A DNA stretch of 5,088 nt from Candidatus Homeothermus arabinoxylanisolvens (GCA_001689405.1 LUJO01000004.1:1-5088); one strand, 5' to 3'. Positions 1-5,066 are shown, numbered from the stretch's first letter. Notes: generated by a model from the letters alone, not told the origin. A program made the numbers and translations.

Positions 1-22
1 CTATTGCACCACAACATAGAAG

Positions 23-44
23 GGACGCCGGTACCACGGCGTCC
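23..44. repeat. GC-rich palindrome, copy A (8-bp arms)
   Basis: GGACGCCG (23-30) is perfectly complementary to CGGCGTCC (37-44), with a 6-nt loop GTACCA. The flanks and loop resemble the palindrome at 101-122; both share a GTAG...GTAC...GGCG pattern on the minus strand. This suggests two diverged copies of a small REP-like intergenic repeat. No T-tract follows on either strand, so it is not a standard intrinsic terminator. Confidence 0.5.
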
Positions 45-100
45 GGCTACGACCCGTATGGTCTTTTACAATTGCTTTGCCGTAGGCCATCCGGATATGC

Positions 101-122
101 GGGCGCCGTACTACTGGCGCCC
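101..122. repeat. GC-rich palindrome, copy B (7-bp arms)
   Basis: GGGCGCC (101-107) pairs perfectly with GGCGCCC (116-122) across an 8-nt loop, GTACTACT. It lies 78 bp from copy A and shares its general sequence with base changes on both arms. Compensated changes of this kind would fit a structure kept by selection or a family of mobile palindromes. Confidence 0.5.
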
Positions 123-155
123 CTACCAATCCGTTATATTTTAACAGTTCAACCG

Positions 156-191
156 GTTTTTGCTGCTGACCCCGTTTTTGCTGCTGACCCC
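156..191. repeat. Exact 18-bp tandem repeat, two units plus a partial third
   Basis: The unit GTTTTTGCTGCTGACCCC occurs at 156-173 and again at 174-191 without a mismatch. GTTTT at 192-196 begins a third copy. The length is a multiple of three, which is why it reads as a repeated RGQQQK in one minus-strand frame; I do not think that frame is a gene. Exact identity suggests a recent slippage duplication. Confidence 0.85.
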
Positions 192-215
192 GTTTTATGT
201 TTTTCAGCAGATTAT

Positions 216-252
216 CAAAAAGAGCTTGGTCAAGGTGACCAAGCTCTTTTTG
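216..252. terminator. Bidirectional intrinsic terminator after tRNA-Gln
   Basis: A near-ideal hairpin. The arm 217-232 is perfectly complementary to 236-251 (16 bp, 17 bp with the C216-G252 pair) around a 3-nt loop, AGG on the plus strand. The stem begins with five A and ends with five T, so each strand has its own U-tract. It lies 4 nt beyond the 3' end of the minus-strand tRNA gene, which it should terminate. It could also stop plus-strand transcription entering from the left. Confidence 0.9.
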
Positions 253-255
253 TGT

Positions 256-325
256 TGCCTTGGAAGGATTCGAACCCTCACAGGCGGAACCAGAATCCGA
301 CGTGCTACCATTACACCACAAGGCA
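256..325 (-). tRNA. tRNA-Gln, anticodon CUG
   Basis: Read on the minus strand, the 70-nt gene folds as a cloverleaf. The acceptor stem TGCCTTG pairs with CAAGGCA. The D-arm has a short 3-bp stem (GTG/CAC). The anticodon arm has the loop TTCTGGT, giving anticodon CTG, which reads glutamine codon CAG. The T-arm is GAGGG-TTCGAAT-CCTTC. The first anticodon-stem pair (27-43) is a U-C mismatch. The 3' CCA is not encoded: the bases after the discriminator are ACA, so CCA must be added by nucleotidyltransferase. A promoter at 344-375 and a terminator at 216-252 make it a single-gene unit. Confidence 0.95.
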
Positions 326-343
326 ATTTCTGTTTTGCGAGGG

Positions 344-375
344 CAAAGTTAGAGAGTTTTATTGTATCTACCAAA
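344..375 (-). promoter_or_regulatory. Promoter of tRNA-Gln
   Basis: On the minus strand TTTG (375-372) is followed by a 20-nt spacer and TAACTTTG (351-344). This matches the Bacteroidetes primary sigma (sigma-ABfr) consensus, -33 TTTG and -7 TANNTTTG, with ideal spacing. Transcription would start around 337-340, about a dozen bases before the mature tRNA 5' end at 325. Confidence 0.8.
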
Positions 376-530
376 TTTTACGGCCCATATTTTTCATAAA
401 ATTATCAACATTCAGTTCGGCGATGCTTCACGTCAAGTGGTCGCGACTGTTTATGTGACTGAAATACAAATGTTTTTACCGGCAATATCGGACATAACAT
501 TTTTTGAGCTATCGTAACAGTTATTTTTTG

Positions 531-538
531 TAACTTTG
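531..538 (+). promoter_or_regulatory. -7 box of the DUF4924 gene promoter
   Basis: TAACTTTG matches the Bacteroidetes -7 consensus and is identical to the tRNA-Gln -7 box. The nearest upstream TTTG (503-506) is 24 nt away, longer than the usual 19-21, so the -33 element is weak. Transcription starting near 545 would leave a short A-rich leader of about 20 nt before the ATG at 566. Confidence 0.65.
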
Positions 539-565
539 GTGTTAATCTATAAAACAGACAAAACT

Positions 566-1114
566 ATGTATATCGCATCGGCTAAAAGGAAAGAAAATAT
601 AGCGGAATACCTCCTCTACATGTGGCAGATCGAGGATATGATACGCGCAAACGGTCTTGACATCGACAAAATAAAGAGCAACATCATTGACCGGTTTAAT
701 CTTAACGAAGTACAGAAGCGCGAACTGACCGAATGGTATGAATCGCTCATCGACATGATGCGCCGCGAAAACATAGAACAGTCGGGACACCTGCAGCTTA
801 ATAAAAACACGCTGATACAGCTCAACGACCTGCACCTTGCGCTACTCCGCGATCCGAAATTTCAAGATTATGCCGCGGAATTCTATAAGACCCTACCCTA
901 TATAGTCGAGCTGCGCTCACGCCAAGGCGACAAAAAACTGGATGAGATAGAGACATGCTTTGCCGCCCTGTACGGAGTGCTTATGCTTAAACTTCAGGGT
1001 AAGAAAGTGTCAGAAGATACGGAGAAAGCCATTGCACAGATATCGAAATTCATCGCTCTGCTTGCAAAGTATTACAAGCTCGACCAAGAGGACAAACTTT
1101 GGGACAACCAATAA
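566..1114 (+). CDS. DUF4924 family protein
   Basis: A 182-residue, predicted cytosolic, mostly alpha-helical protein with no signal peptide or membrane segment. The opening (MYIASAKRKENIAEYLLYMW, then QIEDMIRANGLDIDKI at 21-36) and the length fit my recollection of the Bacteroidetes-restricted family DUF4924, whose function is unknown to me. Charged helical stretches run through the protein, ending in KYYKLDQEDKLW (168-179). I chose ATG 566: the frame can be opened from a TTG at 536, but that lies inside the -7 promoter box. The A-rich leader fits Bacteroidetes translation starts, which rarely use Shine-Dalgarno. The next gene, prfC, starts 46 nt downstream with its own promoter, so the two may be partly co-transcribed. 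Identity rests on recognition, not on a search. Confidence 0.85.
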   Translation: MYIASAKRKENIAEYLLYMWQIEDMIRANGLDIDKIKSNIIDRFNLNEVQKRELTEWYESLIDMMRRENIEQSGHLQLNKNTLIQLNDLHLALLRDPKFQDYAAEFYKTLPYIVELRSRQGDKKLDEIETCFAALYGVLMLKLQGKKVSEDTEKAIAQISKFIALLAKYYKLDQEDKLWDNQ

Positions 1115-1129
1115 AAATTGCTACCTTTG
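1098..1129 (+). promoter_or_regulatory. Promoter of prfC, overlapping the end of the upstream gene
   Basis: TTTG (1098-1101), a 20-nt spacer and TACCTTTG (1122-1129) match the Bacteroidetes consensus exactly. The -33 box lies in the last codons of the DUF4924 gene and the -7 box in the intergenic gap. Transcription would begin near 1136, giving a roughly 25-nt A/T-rich leader (ending CAGAAAAAAC) before the GTG start at 1161. Confidence 0.8.
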
Positions 1130-1160
1130 CAGCCGGAATTCATTTATTAACAGAAAAAAC

Positions 1161-2741
1161 GTGGCAACACTTACTGACGAAATCAACCGCAGGCGTACAT
1201 TCGCTATAATCTCTCACCCTGACGCAGGTAAAACCACCCTTACAGAAAAGCTCCTTCTTTTCGGTGGAGCCATACATGTGGCCGGAGCAGTAAAGTCAAA
1301 CAAGATAAAAAAGACAGCTACATCTGACTGGATGGAGATCGAGAAGCAGCGCGGAATATCGGTGGCCACGTCAGTAATGGGTTTCAACTACGGCGACTAC
1401 AAGATAAACATACTTGACACTCCGGGTCACCAAGACTTTGCCGAGGACACATACCGTACGCTTACGGCCGTTGACAGTGTAATCATAGTCGTCGACGTAG
1501 CCAAAGGCGTGGAGCAACAGACACGCAAGCTGATGGAGGTGTGCCGCATGCGCAACACTCCTGTAATAATATTTGTAAACAAGCTCGACCGCGAGGGTCG
1601 CGACCCCTTTGAAATACTCGACGAGCTTGAGGCGGAGCTTAAAATATCGGTACGTCCCCTGTCGTGGCCTATCAACATAGGCGCGAAGTTCAAGGGTGTC
1701 TACAACATATACGAGCACTCGCTCGACCTCTTCACTCCGAGCAAAACCCAAGTCACCGAGCGCGTTGAGATAGACTCGGTCGATGATCCCCGCATAGACG
1801 AGGCCGTCGGCGAAAAAGATGCCGCAAAACTGCGCGAAGACCTTGAGCTGATAGAAGGTGTGTATCCCCCGCTCGATGTTGACCGTTATCTTGAAGGCAA
1901 GGTAGCTCCAGTATTTTTCGGTTCGGCGCTCAACACATTCGGCGTCAAAGAGCTTCTTGACTGCTTTGTCAAGATAGCCCCGTCGCCCCGTCCTGTCACA
2001 GCCGAAGAGAGGAATGTGTCACCCGATGAAAACGCGTTCTCCGGCTTCGTATTTAAGATTCATGCCAACATGGACCCCAATCACCGTTCATGCATAGCGT
2101 TTGTAAAAGTATGTTCGGGAAAGTTTGAACGCAATGCCAACTACAAGCATATGCGTTCAGGCAAGATGATGCGCTTTGCCGCACCTACCGCGTTCATGGC
2201 ACAGAAAAAGAGCATTGTCGACGAGGCATATCCCGGCGACATAGTAGGCATACCCGACACGGGCAACTTCAAAATCGGCGACACCCTGACCGAAGGCGAG
2301 AACCTGCACTACAAGGGGCTGCCGAGCTTCTCGCCCGAGATGTTCAAATATATCGAAAACACTGACCCGATGAAAGCCAAGCAACTTGACAAAGGCATTC
2401 AGCAGCTCATGGACGAAGGTGTGGCACAGCTGTTCACCAACCAGTTCAACGGGCGAAAAATCATCGGCACTGTCGGGCAGTTGCAGTTTGAAGTCATACA
2501 GTACCGTCTGCTACATGAATATGGGGCCACCGTACGTTGGGAGCCGATTTCGCTTTACAAGGCCTGCTGGATTGAAAGTGACGATCAGGCAGCACTCGAA
2601 GCGTTCAAGAAACGCAAACACCAATTCATGGCCACCGACCGCGAAGGCCGCGACGTATTTCTTGCCGACTCCAACTACGTCCTGCAGATGGCGCAAGCCG
2701 ATTTCCCCAAGATTCGCTTCCACTTCACCAGCGAATTCTGA
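1161..2741 (+). CDS. prfC: Peptide chain release factor 3 (RF3)
   Basis: A 526-residue translational GTPase, close to the 529 residues of E. coli RF3. RF3 acts on the ribosome after peptide release and uses GTP to recycle RF1/RF2. The G domain is complete: P-loop SHPDAGKT (18-25), switch I region EKQRGISVATSVM (61-73), G3 DTPGHQDF (86-93), G4 NKLD (140-143) and G5-region VFFGSAL (251-257). The RF3-typical SDWMEIEKQRGIS and EDTYRTLTAVDS are present. Domains II and III follow, with FSGFVFKIHANMDPNHR and EEAYPGDI-like DEAYPGDIVGI, and the C-terminus is intact. The frame is open back to an ATG at 960, but that would overlap the previous gene by 155 bp. GTG 1161 gives the family N-terminus (EINRRRTFAIISHPDAG) and sits just after a consensus promoter. 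No clear intrinsic terminator follows the stop. Confidence 0.97.
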   Translation: MATLTDEINRRRTFAIISHPDAGKTTLTEKLLLFGGAIHVAGAVKSNKIKKTATSDWMEIEKQRGISVATSVMGFNYGDYKINILDTPGHQDFAEDTYRTLTAVDSVIIVVDVAKGVEQQTRKLMEVCRMRNTPVIIFVNKLDREGRDPFEILDELEAELKISVRPLSWPINIGAKFKGVYNIYEHSLDLFTPSKTQVTERVEIDSVDDPRIDEAVGEKDAAKLREDLELIEGVYPPLDVDRYLEGKVAPVFFGSALNTFGVKELLDCFVKIAPSPRPVTAEERNVSPDENAFSGFVFKIHANMDPNHRSCIAFVKVCSGKFERNANYKHMRSGKMMRFAAPTAFMAQKKSIVDEAYPGDIVGIPDTGNFKIGDTLTEGENLHYKGLPSFSPEMFKYIENTDPMKAKQLDKGIQQLMDEGVAQLFTNQFNGRKIIGTVGQLQFEVIQYRLLHEYGATVRWEPISLYKACWIESDDQAALEAFKKRKHQFMATDREGRDVFLADSNYVLQMAQADFPKIRFHFTSEF

Positions 2742-2866
2742 CGCTTATTCAGGCTTTCACGAATACGCACGCGCACAGCATACAAATGCGGCACAAATGC
2801 ACACTACCACAGCATGTTAGAATTATAGCGGTGCTATTTTTATTATGGAATAGTGCGTATATATGC

Positions 2867-2874
2867 TATATTTG
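2867..2874 (+). promoter_or_regulatory. -7 box upstream of the coiled-coil gene
   Basis: TATATTTG fits the Bacteroidetes -7 consensus. No good TTTG lies 19-21 nt upstream (TATGG near 2844-2848 is the best candidate), so the promoter may be weak or need an activator. Transcription from about 2881 would place the whole inverted repeat at 2884-2922 in the leader of the gene starting at 2933. Confidence 0.55.
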
Positions 2875-2883
2875 CGGTGCGCA

Positions 2884-2922
2884 TTTGTTGCGCGCACAAA
2901 TTTGCGCAACACGCGCAACAAA
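2884..2922 (+). promoter_or_regulatory. Leader inverted repeat with two alternative pairings
   Basis: TTTGTTGCGCG (2884-2894) is perfectly complementary to CGCGCAACAAA (2912-2922), an 11-bp stem with a 17-nt loop. Inside the loop GCGCAAC (2904-2910) is a second copy of the 3' arm and can instead pair with GTTGCGC (2887-2893) around a 10-nt loop. The two hairpins exclude each other. The outer stem ends 11 nt before the ATG at 2933, close enough to affect ribosome access. It could equally be a DNA operator. A regulatory role is inference. Confidence 0.5.
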
Positions 2923-2932
2923 GTTCACGGCT

Positions 2933-3346
2933 ATGACACAGAAGAAAAAAGAAATTGTATATCTACGACAACGACCGCGCAGAAATGCCCTCGGTCAATC
3001 CGAAATCATGTGTGCTAAGATAAATGCTGAAACTGCACTGGCAAAAATAAAAGCGGAGAATGAGGGTAGACTTCAAACTGCCATGCTGGAAAAGGAATCG
3101 CAGATAATTGCATCCACTATGCCCATCTTTCAAGAAGAGATAAAACGTTTAGGTGAACGTATTGACAATTTGAACGCCATTATAATTGAGAAATATTCTG
3201 CGATTGATTTAAGCCAAACCCAGAAAAAGGAACGTGACAACCTTGAAAAGCTTATCGAGTGCAACCAAAAACAGCTTGATAATCTTTTTGCATCACGTTA
3301 TGGCGCAGACAAAAGTTTAATGACATCCGACAATCAGGCGAGATAG
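2933..3346 (+). CDS. Small coiled-coil protein of unknown function
   Basis: A 137-residue protein I do not recognise. The N-terminus is basic (MTQKKKEIVYLRQRPRRN). Two charged, heptad-like helices follow, about 24-57 (rich in Ala, Glu and Lys) and 65-118 (IKRLGERIDNLNAIII, then KKERDNLEKLIECNQKQLDNL), so a dimeric coiled coil is likely. There is no signal peptide or membrane segment. I chose ATG 2933 because the -7 box at 2867 and the leader inverted repeat lie upstream. The frame is also open to an ATG at 2786, which would add a hydrophobic, Cys-containing stretch, but that start lies upstream of the promoter. Base composition is more AT-rich than prfC, in line with accessory sequence. Neighbouring decay downstream means it could itself be a truncated gene. 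Confidence 0.55.
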   Translation: MTQKKKEIVYLRQRPRRNALGQSEIMCAKINAETALAKIKAENEGRLQTAMLEKESQIIASTMPIFQEEIKRLGERIDNLNAIIIEKYSAIDLSQTQKKERDNLEKLIECNQKQLDNLFASRYGADKSLMTSDNQAR

Positions 3347-3462
3347 ACCTACTACAACTTTCGCGAAAGAAGATTCATGGGAAATGGAATGGCTGCAATC
3401 CATATGTCGCAGCGATTTATAAGCCACAACGCCGATTATGGGAGACAGAGGCTACGCTCTAA

Positions 3463-3555
3463 AATAAGTCTCAACGAGCCATCCTCGCACTCGGCCCCGA
3501 TGCAGAAATCCTCTCCCCGCAATGGCAGAGAGAGGATTTCAAATGGTTCGCCTAA
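3463..3555 (+). pseudogene. Possible C-terminal remnant of a WYL-domain regulator
   Basis: Thirty sense codons between TAA (3460-3462) and TAA (3553-3555) encode a peptide containing RAILALGPDAEILSPQWQRE. The pattern LxLGPDAEVLSP-x-x-x-R-E is typical of the last strand and helix of WYL-domain transcription regulators, which often sit in defence and mobile loci. There is no start codon and no matching upstream domain in the same frame. A different frame just upstream (FAKEDSWEMEWLQS, roughly 3359-3400) also looks protein-like, as if the gene were broken by frameshifts. The match is short and from memory, so this is tentative. Confidence 0.3.
3505..3540. repeat. 11-bp perfect inverted repeat
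   Basis: GAAATCCTCTC (3505-3515) and GAGAGGATTTC (3530-3540) are perfect complements separated by 14 nt. The repeat lies inside the possible WYL remnant and has no T-tract, so it is not a standard terminator. It could be a regulator site or a chance palindrome. Confidence 0.6.
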
Positions 3556-3588
3556 GAACCCCGGAGTAGATACCTTAAATAATATCCG

Positions 3589-3622
3589 CCATAGCATATA
3601 GGACTACGTCTATGTGCTATGG
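3589..3622. repeat. 13-bp hairpin with one G-U pair
   Basis: CCATAGCATATAG (3589-3601) pairs with CTATGTGCTATGG (3610-3622) over an 8-nt loop, with a single T-G wobble at 3597/3614. The wobble keeps pairing in plus-strand RNA; on the minus strand the same position is A-C. This favours a plus-strand RNA structure. The following bases are A-rich, not T-rich, so intrinsic termination is doubtful. Confidence 0.6.
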
Positions 3623-3657
3623 ACAAAATATAGTTAAATAGATAATAAGTGTTTTTA

Positions 3658-3691
3658 CTGCCTGCAAATTCCATCAATAATTAGCAGGCAG
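3658..3691. repeat. Inverted repeat CTGCCTGC / GCAGGCAG
   Basis: Eight perfect pairs (3658-3665 with 3684-3691) extend, after one A-A mismatch, with AATT/AATT (3667-3670 with 3679-3682). It lies 17 bp past the stop of the minus-strand remnant at 3708, where a terminator would be expected, but in that direction the stem is followed by TAAAAAC, not a U-tract. Confidence 0.5.
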
Positions 3692-3707
3692 CAGAACTCA
3701 AAATACT

Positions 3708-3893
3708 TTAGCTTTGATAAACTTTTGAGTATTGAGTATTGAAATCAGATAGATGACATTCAAGTTCCTTTTCTTTTGCAATGGCTTCTTTGAGAGCTTT
3801 TTCTTTGTCAGCAACATTGTTGATGATTTCATTAAGTTGGCTCTGCATGGGAGTCAACAAATCATCCAGAATCACGGTCTTTACATCAGAGAT
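3708..3893 (-). pseudogene. C-terminal remnant of a dynamin-like protein, paralog of the gene at 4449-5066
   Basis: About 62 codons ending at TAA (3710-3708). The peptide ISDVKTVILDDLLTPMQSQL aligns with VDTVRSAFIGQLIEPLQTQL of the 4449-5066 product without gaps, including V-[RK]-[ST], L-[IL]-x-P-[LM]-Q-[TS]-Q-L-x-E-I. A charged coiled-coil tail follows in both. The remnant tail is about eight residues shorter. Upstream of roughly 3893 the frame continues to 4151, but it is only the antisense of transposase sequence (hydrophobic, Tyr/Phe-rich), so the original 5' part is lost. The simplest reading is disruption by an IS3-type element followed by loss of everything upstream. Confidence 0.7.
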
Positions 3894-3896
3894 AAC

Positions 3897-4055
3897 AAGG
3901 AGTTCCTGAAGTATGAGAATGTGAATGCAGACAATATCAAAGAAACCCTGCAGCGCATAATAGGAATATACCATACAAGGCGTCCACACCTGTCGCTGGG
4001 AATGCTGACTCCTGAACAAGTACATAACGGCGAAATGCCCGGAAGGAAACTCTAG
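3897..4055 (+). pseudogene. IS3-family transposase (OrfB), C-terminal remnant
   Basis: About 52 codons ending at TAG (4053-4055). The tail IGIYHTRRPHLSLGMLTPEQ is the characteristic end of IS3-family integrase-type transposases (Y-[NH]-x-x-R-P-H-x-S-L-G-x-x-T-P-E-x). The catalytic DDE residues lie upstream in the family and are absent here, because the frame to the left is dynamin-like sequence read in antisense. The left junction lies at about 3890-3912. The element is therefore only a 3' scar and cannot transpose on its own. The right end of the IS is not clearly marked. Confidence 0.8.
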
Positions 4056-4100
4056 AAGAAATATTATCTCAAAGATAGTGCGTGAGTCAAGATAATTCAG

Positions 4101-4108
4101 TACTTTTG
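4101..4108 (+). promoter_or_regulatory. Candidate -7 box facing the gene-free interval
   Basis: TACTTTTG followed by C fits the Bacteroidetes -7 consensus. There is no TTTG at the right distance upstream and no recognisable gene downstream. The first ATG (4125) opens only an 11-codon hydrophobic peptide (MGLMVIALQVS). It may be the residual promoter of a lost gene, or chance. Confidence 0.3.
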
Positions 4109-4111
4109 CAT

Positions 4112-4205
4112 ACCCCAAACTCCGATGGGACTGATGGTGATTGCACTGCAAGTCTCATAGTAGCCACCGAGGGCATCGAGTCCCGGCGGCTGCACCCCAA
4201 ACTCC
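4112..4205. repeat. 12-bp direct repeat flanking an 82-bp period
   Basis: ACCCCAAACTCC occurs at 4112-4123 and 4194-4205. The preceding bases are related too (GCAT and GCTGC). A shorter match, CCCCAAACT, recurs at 4437-4445. This could mark a small insertion or deletion footprint, or be left from an attachment site. Confidence 0.5.
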
Positions 4206-4448
4206 TCCGGGAAATTCCGGATCATACCTGCATGTTCTCAAATCCGCTTAGGACTTTGAACACATATTAACAATTAACAGTACAAATCCCAGTCAACATT
4301 TTTCAGGACGGGTCAAGGTATTAAGCTCACCTCTATTGCGAATTCTCAAGAAAAATAGACCCCACCCGGAAGAAAAAAGCATAGAGCTCCTTTCTTCTGA
4401 GTGGAATCTTTACGATAGTTAGTATATAGTACCCGCCCCAAACTGAAC

Positions 4449-5066
4449 TTAGGCTTCAAGGAGAGTCGACTTCAGAGCTGCAATCTCTTCCATCTGAGAG
4501 GATAGGAGCTTTTGTTCTTCTTTCAGCTTGGCGAGACGTTCTTGAGCTTGAGTCAGACGGGTAGCCTTGTCTTGCTGTTTGGATGCAATTTCTTCCAACT
4601 GAGTCTGTAACGGCTCAATAAGCTGACCGATGAATGCAGAGCGTACTGTATCGACTATCATATCCTTTCTGCTCATCACGGCATCCAGATATGGGGTCGG
4701 ATCGAAGTCAGAACTGATGGAGTTGATGTGATTTAGGATTTGCGCTTTGGCTGAATCATGACTGAATGCCCTTCCGACGACACCAAGTACACCGAATGTT
4801 GCTCCATTAAGAAAATTACCAATGAAGTCCATAACTCCATATGACTCTTCATCTTCTTCATTAGAAATAGTGAACAGGTCATTCTCAGTCACCTTAACAT
4901 CAATCTGGCTCTGAATCTTCTTTATGAAGCTGCGTGAGTCAAAATCTGGAAGATAGCGCATTAGAATATCTTCGGAATCTGCAAAGAACTCTGATATGCA
5001 CCTGTCTATTGAGCGTTTTGCGGCGGATGCAAGCGAGTCAACACTTCTTTTAAGAGTGCGGGTCAT
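4449..5066 (-). CDS. Dynamin-like protein, C-terminal region without a GTPase domain (separate subunit or truncated gene)
   Basis: 205 residues from ATG 5066 to TAA 4449. Residues 1-75 are helical and charged. Residues 77-98 (GVMDFIGNFLNGATFGVLGV, then VG) are Gly-rich and hydrophobic, like the membrane-contacting segment of bacterial dynamin-like proteins. Residues 105-150 are helical. Residues 150-205 form a coiled coil (EPLQTQLEEIASKQQDKATR, then Glu/Lys/Leu-rich). This order matches the stalk, membrane and C-terminal helix part of the dynamin family, which needs a GTPase domain for membrane remodelling. None is encoded here; it would lie beyond 5088. An in-frame TAG (5078-5076) blocks extension. 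In the +1-related frame an open reading runs in from the window edge to TAA at 5050. The protein may be a true second subunit, the back half of a frameshifted gene, or a fragment cut by an element. The family call is inferred from architecture. Confidence 0.55.
   Translation of the reverse strand: MTRTLKRSVDSLASAAKRSIDRCISEFFADSEDILMRYLPDFDSRSFIKKIQSQIDVKVTENDLFTISNEEDEESYGVMDFIGNFLNGATFGVLGVVGRAFSHDSAKAQILNHINSISSDFDPTPYLDAVMSRKDMIVDTVRSAFIGQLIEPLQTQLEEIASKQQDKATRLTQAQERLAKLKEEQKLLSSQMEEIAALKSTLLEA

Larger units (their letters stand above)
1..215. other. Non-coding stretch downstream of tRNA-Gln, with palindromes and a tandem repeat
   Basis: I see no convincing gene here. A minus-strand open frame crosses it and ends with TAG at 3-1, but its first third is the translated tRNA gene and terminator. 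The rest encodes only the repeat (GQQQKR twice) and the two palindromes, so it is most likely spurious. The stretch holds two GC-rich inverted repeats (23-44 and 101-122) and an exact 18-bp tandem duplication (156-191). It lies beyond the tRNA terminator and so is probably not transcribed from the tRNA promoter. Confidence 0.55.
3347..3707. other. Low-coding interval with inverted repeats and a possible gene remnant
   Basis: There is no convincing intact gene. A 74-codon plus frame (3377-3601) has low-complexity, non-protein-like composition and overlaps the more family-like remnant at 3463-3555 in another frame. Three inverted repeats are spread through the interval (3505-3540, 3589-3622, 3658-3691). 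A 7-bp tandem repeat (TTGAGTA) lies just beyond, at 3725-3738. The mix of short family-like fragments and structures suggests decayed sequence. Confidence 0.5.
4056..4448. other. Gene-free interval between the IS scar and the dynamin-like gene
   Basis: I see no supported gene. Its first part may be the non-coding right end of the IS. It contains a 12-bp direct repeat, ACCCCAAACTCC, at 4112-4123 and 4194-4205. TANNTTTG-like boxes occur at 4101-4108 (plus) and 4077-4070 (minus), both without good -33 boxes. A weak stem (ATGGGACT 4125-4132 / AGTCTCAT 4151-4158) is present. The stretch GTCAACATTTTTCAGGAC (4293-4310) resembles sequence I associate with ends of Bacteroidetes IS3 elements. A 7-bp stem (4369-4375 / 4391-4397) lies downstream of the minus gene but is not a convincing terminator. 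Confidence 0.45.

Noticed and set aside
1..321. 106-codon minus-strand frame containing GQQQKRGQQQK
   Set aside because: Its start lies within tRNA-Gln, it runs through the terminator hairpin, and the rest is translated tandem repeat and palindromes.
960..1160. Longer prfC product starting at ATG 960
   Set aside because: It would overlap the DUF4924 gene by 155 bp; the extra residues do not fit RF3, and the promoter lies at 1098-1129.
2743..2768. Stem GCTTATTC / GAATACGC as the prfC terminator
   Set aside because: It has one internal mismatch, little GC at the base and no T-tract after it.
3377..3601. 74-codon plus-strand frame as a gene
   Set aside because: Low-complexity Ser/Arg/Asn-rich composition, no promoter, and overlap with a more family-like fragment in another frame.
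3894..4151. N-terminal part of the minus-strand frame 3708-4151
   Set aside because: It is the antisense of the IS3 transposase tail; only the part below about 3893 matches the dynamin-like paralog.
4125..4160. 11-codon hydrophobic peptide MGLMVIALQVS after a promoter-like box
   Set aside because: Too short to support; no -33 box and nothing downstream to suggest a leader peptide or toxin.
4082..4270. 62-codon plus-strand frame in the gap before the dynamin-like gene
   Set aside because: Its ATG precedes the candidate promoter box, the composition is not protein-like, and it spans the direct repeats.
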